Positions 58,580 through 64,000 of a DNA stretch of 64,000 bases are shown one piece after another (within the stretch, counting starts at the first letter, position 1; each line of letters starts with the position of its first letter). The stretch is taken from positions 310,001 through 374,000 of the forward strand of contig JAWWNJ010000081.1 in NCBI GenBank assembly GCA_037176885.1. Reading direction: 5' to 3'. The notes beneath the pieces are model-generated. The model was not told where the DNA came from and searched no databases. It was given only the letters and a program-made list of their open reading frames with translations. The translations under genes and the position numbers were made by a program. This DNA is from Favolaschia claudopus (Eukaryota; Basidiomycota; Agaricomycetes; Agaricales; Mycenaceae).

Positions 58580-60728
58580 CGTGGCGTGGATAAATTTTCT
58601 CAAGATTTGAGTCTGTTTATCAGAAAATATGCCTCTTGACGTCGATTCGTATTCTATGTCAGGGAAAGGAACTATCTGCACATGCCCGACATGTCGATGA
58701 GTAAGTCTTGTTCCTCAACAGCGCCGAACTCGTTCCCATTTATTGCCGCACAATTTAGAAACTGAGCCAAGCAGTGGCGTTCTGTGTCACGAGAACCCAC
58801 CAACATGAACGATGAAAGTTGAACAAAAAGATTTGCTGATACGCCGCAAGATTATATTTGGCTGATTGGCGGAACACAGAACGCCTAAACGCACGCGATG
58901 ACCTTCCACAGTGAACAGAAGACCGCCGGAGGGTTATATTTGGCTGATTAGCGGGAGTCGAACGTCTGAAGGCACCAGATGGATGAAGTACAACAGTGCC
59001 ACGAGTCAGTTTCGGAGCGAACTCGGTGATAACCGACCTCTGCTGTCTTCGAAAAACGTTTTCAACCGCTTCCTCACGAGCCACAGGGCCTAGCCACGAT
59101 TTTCTCGCCTAACAGATGACAACGAACGATAACCGTCATCTTTCCCATTTCAGGATCTTGCGTCCACCGGTTCATAAACAGGGTGGTGACGACGCCACAG
59201 CGCGCGCGTTTCTCAGTGGATTTCGCACCCTCTCCGTCGGGTCCCCCTCTTATCGCAAGAAACCGACCAGCTCTCACGTACTCTTGCGTCGGCCAAATGA
59301 TTGACAAATCAACAGATGAAGAATACTCGCCACTGTGGATCGATCTGTGTAAAAATCATTCCACGCGACAAGTCTATTTTGATTTTGGGCATGAGTGTAC
59401 GTATCGACTCTATTTGTCGGATTTCTCGGAGACAAAATCTCAACACTCCCCCAGGTACGACTTGACTCACCCTTGATATCAAGCAACGCCCTTGTAGGCA
59501 ACGTGACAATCGCCCATGCAATGTCCGTCTTGGGTCCGCCTGGCCATGTTACTGAGCGCCTTCTCCGCGCTCCAGACTTCGTACGGTTGCAAAAATGAGC
59601 CTCGAAGTCTTCAAGACACGCGGTTCCACTCAATTCCCCCCTGGAGACATTCAAACGGCTTTCCGTGAGGCGCAGAGTGTACGACACCGACATTCCAACT
59701 TCTCTTTCCTCTAACATTCCGTCTATTTAGTTTCGGTGCCCATTACCGTAACAAAATCCCTTTTCCAAAGCGGAATTCACTACGATCTCGGGATCCGACT
59801 TCAGAATCGTGGGATGTTTATGAGAAATAGCCACTTCGGTCTCCGATAAGGGCGAGGATCAGGTACAAGGTCATGGGCAGAGACATCGAGAGCAAACATG
59901 CCAGTTCTGTACGCTGATAGAGGTCTTCCAGCCGCACCCCGTTGCCGTCGTTCACCAAGACATTTTTTTCGCCACGCACCTCAGGCACCCATCTCATTCA
60001 TTCATTTGCCACTGGTTGGATAATAATATTCATTCTTCCATCTGTGTTATATTCTTCGGCCTGGTAAGCCTCCCATTTTCAGGCTTGATTTCTCACGCAT
60101 TTGAGGCTAGACGAGGCATCTCAAGCGTCAAGACATAACGGCTTCCCGGCTGATTGCTTTTCCTACCTACCTAGCGCCAATTAAGCTAGCCGCAATATCG
60201 AACCCATGGGAGTGCTCCGTAACTTACGACTTTTTGACTCGTGGTATCCATCGGACCATCTCGTACTCCCCATTGATGCAATAGTACATTTCGTAGCACT
60301 GACATGGAGACAGGGAAAAGCTCGGACGACCGAAGTTTTGCCAGTTTGATTATTATTGTAATTTTTTCAAGGTCGATTGCGCCAAGATAGTCTCGACACT
60401 CCAACTCACTGGGCCCTTGCGCGTCATGCGATTCTTCTCATGCGATACCACCCGGCATTTTTCTCATGCCCACCGTTTAAAATCAGGTCGAAGGCTTCGC
60501 TTCGACGACAGGTCGTTTGGTCAGAAATTCGGTCCGTCATCTTGTTACCAAATTCCAGCCTCGCGAACAGTGTCACCTTTACGACCTAACTCATGGCACT
60601 CCCTTGTTTATTTATACAGCAAATAGTGCCTCTTCTATCTTGACTAGACTCCCGTTAACTCCCCGAAGATGCTGTCAAGTTTCTGACCATAAATGACGGA
60701 TGCAGCTAGTCTAATCCTCCCTCCCCGG
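58580..60728. other. Gene-poor stretch of 2.1 kb
   Basis: No ORF with family features was found. Two short direct repeats (TTATATTTGGCTGATTGGCG near 58853 and TTATATTTGGCTGATTAGCG near 58935) occur 82 bp apart. The right part is the promoter of the WOPR gene; a long regulatory upstream region would be usual for that family. Confidence 0.35.
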
Positions 60729-61889
60729 ATGTCCTTTCGCCCGGGTATAAACGAACCTACTCCAGGGCCCTACGTTACTCATCCTGCTCTTCGTACGGCA
60801 ACATTCTTTGACTTTCCTGCTGCTGGCCCTGATCAATTGCTTCGTCCAACCAGACATCCGTGATGCGGCTGATGCACATAAAGTTTTGGAGGCTGTCCGG
60901 TTGAACATCCTTCCTCTGATTCGACGGCGCCTCGTGCCTCATGAAAGAGCGCAACTCAAAAGCGGGAATGTTTTTGTATGGGAGGAATCGGAAGATTCTG
61001 AGGAAGGCGGATTGGTGCGATGGACGGAAGGTCGGCGATGGTGAGCCCTCTCCTCATCCCACTCACAATTCATTTCATCTCGCTACGGGATCGAAGGTCG
61101 CAGAGCAGAATGCGCGGTGATTATCTCTTCTACGAAGAAAAAATTGAAACAACCCCCGAGGAAAAGCAGGCCAAGGCTGCACGACGGTCGGTTGTATCTT
61201 CTTCGTTGTCAGATATGTTTCTTAATTCTGGGAATCAGTGTCAATAAGGCTTCCGAGTTGCAAATAGATCTACCAGCACCGCCAAAAAGAAAGGACCGTC
61301 CATCTAAAGCCAATGGACTCACCAAACAGACCTACTCCGTTACTGTTCGCATGCCAGGTGCATCCACAACCCGTAAATGGCACATCGTAGCCTATTTTTC
61401 GGTACGCATTCTCGAAAACGAAATGACTGTCGAACAAATCCGAATCTATAGGCGACCGATTATGCACGTCTTCCTGTCGTAGACAACTATGACTACCTGC
61501 GGGGTATTCGTGTACCCGAAGGAGTGTTCACCAGCAATCGCACGACGTGCAGCAATTCAACCTACTCCGATGAGCTCGATTCTAACCGGGGATCGCTTTC
61601 GCCGGTTAGCCCCAGTTTTGAACTGAGATCTTCCGGGAGTCTGTTGCCTTCATATGACCGCCGAGCCCCCGCAGAATATCCTGTAATGCTACCTCCACCC
61701 ACCGCGCCCTCAAGACAGGGAAATGGACGAGTCACTCTCCCCCCTCTATCGTCCCTCCAAGTAGGACATTCCTCACCACGGCCTCCACTACTACAACGAC
61801 ATTCCATGTCACCTACCATCACACAGGGGCGAACTCGACTTTCCCCGGAGGATCGTCGTATCTTGGACAGTTTCCGTGTCGTAATATAA
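60729..61889 (+). CDS. WOPR-domain (Gti1/Pac2) transcriptional regulator
   Basis: The start MSFRPGINEPTPGPYVTHPA is spliced by a 62-nt intron to HIRDAADAHKVLEAVRLNIL, then PLIRRRLVPHERAQLKSGNV, FVWEESEDSEEGGLVRWTEG and RRWSQSRMRGDYLFYEEKIE. This is the first half of the WOPR domain. After a linker (QIDLPAPPKRKDRPSKANG), the second half is LTKQTYSVTVRMPGASTTRK, WHIVAYFSATDYARLPVVDN. The C-terminus is Ser/Pro-rich and ends SFRVVI at 61889. Four introns. Relatives include Wor1, Ryp1 and Pac2, which control morphology, development and nutrient responses. Both DNA-binding halves are complete. Confidence 0.9.
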
Positions 61890-62453
61890 TAAATTCCGAT
61901 AGCCAAATGGACAATATTCACTCTTATAATACAAAAAAGACTCTTCCAGTCCAACAATATACACCTCACAGAATGAAGCCGGTTCACCATCATAGCCGAA
62001 CAATTTTCTCGAGTGCGAGAAAAACGTCCCCGCTGCTTCTGTGCATAGCGTCGGAAGTAAGTCGCAGCTTCGTCGGTATCAATAACGCTTAGGTCCGCTT
62101 AACTGCGGGATGCTGGGCAGTCCCCGTACGGATTTGGCTCGGAACAAGCATCGCCAACGATTGTAGAATTCAAATAGAGGTCAAGGAACAAGCGTTGTTG
62201 AATACACTCCGATGTTATGCCGGGACACTGCAATCAGTAGACATCAAGATTTGTAGACCCTTATTCTGTCCCATGTCAAGTCTGTGGCTTGTCCGAACAG
62301 CGGCTTTAAACGCAATTCCAACTGCGCGCAATTATGTCGCTGCGCGGGTCGGTTGAAAAAGGTGCCGGCCCGTCGGTCCGAGAAGCGGATAAGGTGAGAT
62401 TCGTGTGACCGTGACGTTACCGCCTTCGGGTTGACCGCCTCGAAGTTTTTGCG
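61890..62453. other. Intergenic, no gene recognised
   Basis: 3' flank of the WOPR gene and promoter side of the Misato gene. Nothing else was seen. Confidence 0.35.
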
Positions 62454-64000
62454 ATGAAAGAAATTCTGTATATCCAAGCCGGAACACAGGCGAATTACAT
62501 CGGAACTCACTTCTGGAATACACAAGAAAGCTATTTCACGTACGATGAAGAAGAAGAAGAAGACCCTTCGAGTTCGGGCGGCCACTCCACCGTCAACCAC
62601 TCACTTTCTTTCCGGGAAGGACTAAACCAAAAAGTGCGGCTTTCCGATATTTTATTTTCTCCGTTTATGACATGATCCTGTCTAAAGAATGAGCCGACGT
62701 TCTGCCCCCGTCTCCTAGCATTTGACCACAAAGGTTGGTAACCCGTTTGTCGCATCTCCCCACGCGCCCTGAACTTCGAATTCTGGAGCCCAATTCAACC
62801 AAGCCAATGCACTGTTCGGCATGGATGGGCATGCAGATGAACAAATTCTGTGGTTCGCGCCATTTTTTCGGACAAGACTATACTTTTAATCGTTTTTCCA
62901 AAGGTCCGAGGATCCCATTGAATACAAGCAGCAACTCGTCACCAAGAGTCGGTATCAGATTGATTTGGAAGCGTCGGACGTAGATGCTAGGCATGAAGCT
63001 TCGGCCGTTCAGCTTGAAGATATTCGATATTGGTCGGATTTTAATCGCGTGTATTACGTTCCCCGAACGATACAAAAAGTCCCAGACCCGCCTCAGTGGG
63101 ACGGCGGAGCGTCAGGCGGCTGGAATGCCGGACAGGACATGTTTACACGGTATAATGAAGTATATGACCTTTTATCGCGTCGTGACTCCTTTGTCTGATG
63201 CGCCACGGTAGGAGACAGGACTCATGGAAGGGCCTTTGAGATTATTCTTGGAGGAATGTGATACGATACAGGTGCTTAATATTCGGGACGCGCTCTTGAT
63301 ACTATTCACCCACAGTATTTGCAGGGAATCCAGCTTATGCACGATACAATGACATTTGGTTCCTTTGTTGATGCTCTCTTAACAGCTGTGCGCGACGACT
63401 TTGCTAAACTTCCCTTGCTCTCCTGGCCGTTACTCTCGGATACAGTTCCTTTGAAACTGACAGACGTGAAGCCTGTTATACTACCTTTTTAAATGACCTG
63501 ACTTGGTTTAGAACGGATTGGGAGTTCGCAAAGTGATCAATGATGCCCTGGCGTTGCGGAGCATGAGCGAAATGTCCTTCATGACAGTTCCAATTTGGTC
63601 TCCAGCGACATGGACAGATGAAGTGTGCAGGAATCCTTATATCCAGGCCAGCGTATGTCACATATTTTGTTTTTTCCATCTCTTATTTCCGCCGCCACAG
63701 ACGGCACATGCATATCATACGTCTGCAATCTTGTCCGCCCATATTGAGTCCGCAACACTCCCCTTACGGTAAGTGCTGCGTCCCATTTATAACATTCCAT
63801 GAATTTACTTCTGAGTAGATTGAAATCCACCACAGACGACATTTCAAGTCTGTCAGCTCAACTTTCGTGGAAGACCGCCGTTCCGTTTGCGGAGCTGAGC
63901 GGTGTGTTTCCCCATGCCAGCGCCCCGGAGCTGGACCGCCGCATCTATAATTTTTCCTCCTACACTTCTATCTCGGTACGCCAATTTTCTGGCTTGAAAC
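62454..64000 (+). CDS. DML1: Misato/Dml1 tubulin-like protein, 3' end cut by window edge
   Basis: MKEILYIQAGTQANYIGTHF and WNTQESYFTYDEEEEEDPSS match the N-terminus of Dml1/Misato. Later exons read LSFREGLNQK, SEDPIEYKQQLVTKSRYQID, VQLEDIRYWSDFNRVYYVPR, GASGGWNAGQDMFTRYNE, GIQLMHDTMTFGSFVDALLT and NGLGVRKVINDALALRSMSE. SWKTAVPFAELSGVFPHASA comes just before the right edge. Dml1 is needed for mitochondrial DNA inheritance and morphology in yeast, and the family is a divergent relative of tubulin. Exon borders near 62640-62900 were not fully resolved. The coding region continues beyond 64000. Confidence 0.85.

Overview
The window reads as nuclear DNA of a basidiomycete fungus, most likely an agaricomycete. 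Genes are split by many 45-70 nt introns with GT..AG ends, and several are typically fungal or agaricomycete: a WOPR (Gti1/Pac2) regulator, a Zn2Cys6 factor with a fungal-specific domain, and a CxC5/CxC6 cysteine-cluster gene of the kind found with KDZ transposases. All identifications were made by eye from translated sequence and remembered family motifs; nothing was searched in a database.

Layout. 1-9.1 kb: a DUF4139 protein (cut by the left edge), an amino-acid/choline-type permease, an FAD aromatic monooxygenase, and a small gene that joins a histone H3-like tail to a divergent histone H4 fold. 9.7-23.3 kb: an accessory block bordered on both sides by GTTCACTGA-rich repeats. It holds a CxC5/CxC6 (KDZ-associated) gene, a lysine-rich accessory gene and a 263-bp MITE. 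The CxC gene is split by a 7,542-bp LTR retroelement with 460-bp LTRs that differ at one base and a CGAGT target duplication. That element has no recognisable reverse transcriptase or integrase but carries a 1,250-codon ORF.

23.5-33.8 kb: a frameshifted F-box/LRR gene, a ricin-B-fold lectin, a UBC1-type E2 enzyme and a SnoaL/NTF2-like protein. The E2 gene sits between two groups of a tRNA-like, Pol III-type repeat, minus-strand copies on its left and plus-strand copies on its right. 34.1-40.0 kb: a Zn2Cys6 transcription factor and an FMN-dependent lactate-oxidase-type enzyme with a 669-nt repeat-bearing intron. 40.0-42.9 kb has no recognised gene. 43.0-48.9 kb: a Ser/Thr/Pro-rich membrane protein, an Msp1/ATAD1 AAA ATPase and a second FAD monooxygenase paralogous to the first. 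49.1-49.9 kb: a duplicated gene fragment and an inverted-repeat element. 50.4-64.0 kb: mostly housekeeping genes (GT61 glycosyltransferase, SUN-domain protein, HINT hydrolase, CCDC25/Jlp2-like protein, WOPR regulator, Misato/Dml1 cut by the right edge).

The genes do not form an obvious single pathway. The two monooxygenases, the flavin oxidase, the permease and the Zn2Cys6 factor could belong to catabolism of aromatics or organic acids, but that is inference. The most unusual features are the H3-tail/H4-fold gene, the nested insertion into the CxC gene, and the tRNA-like repeat family whose stems show compensatory changes.
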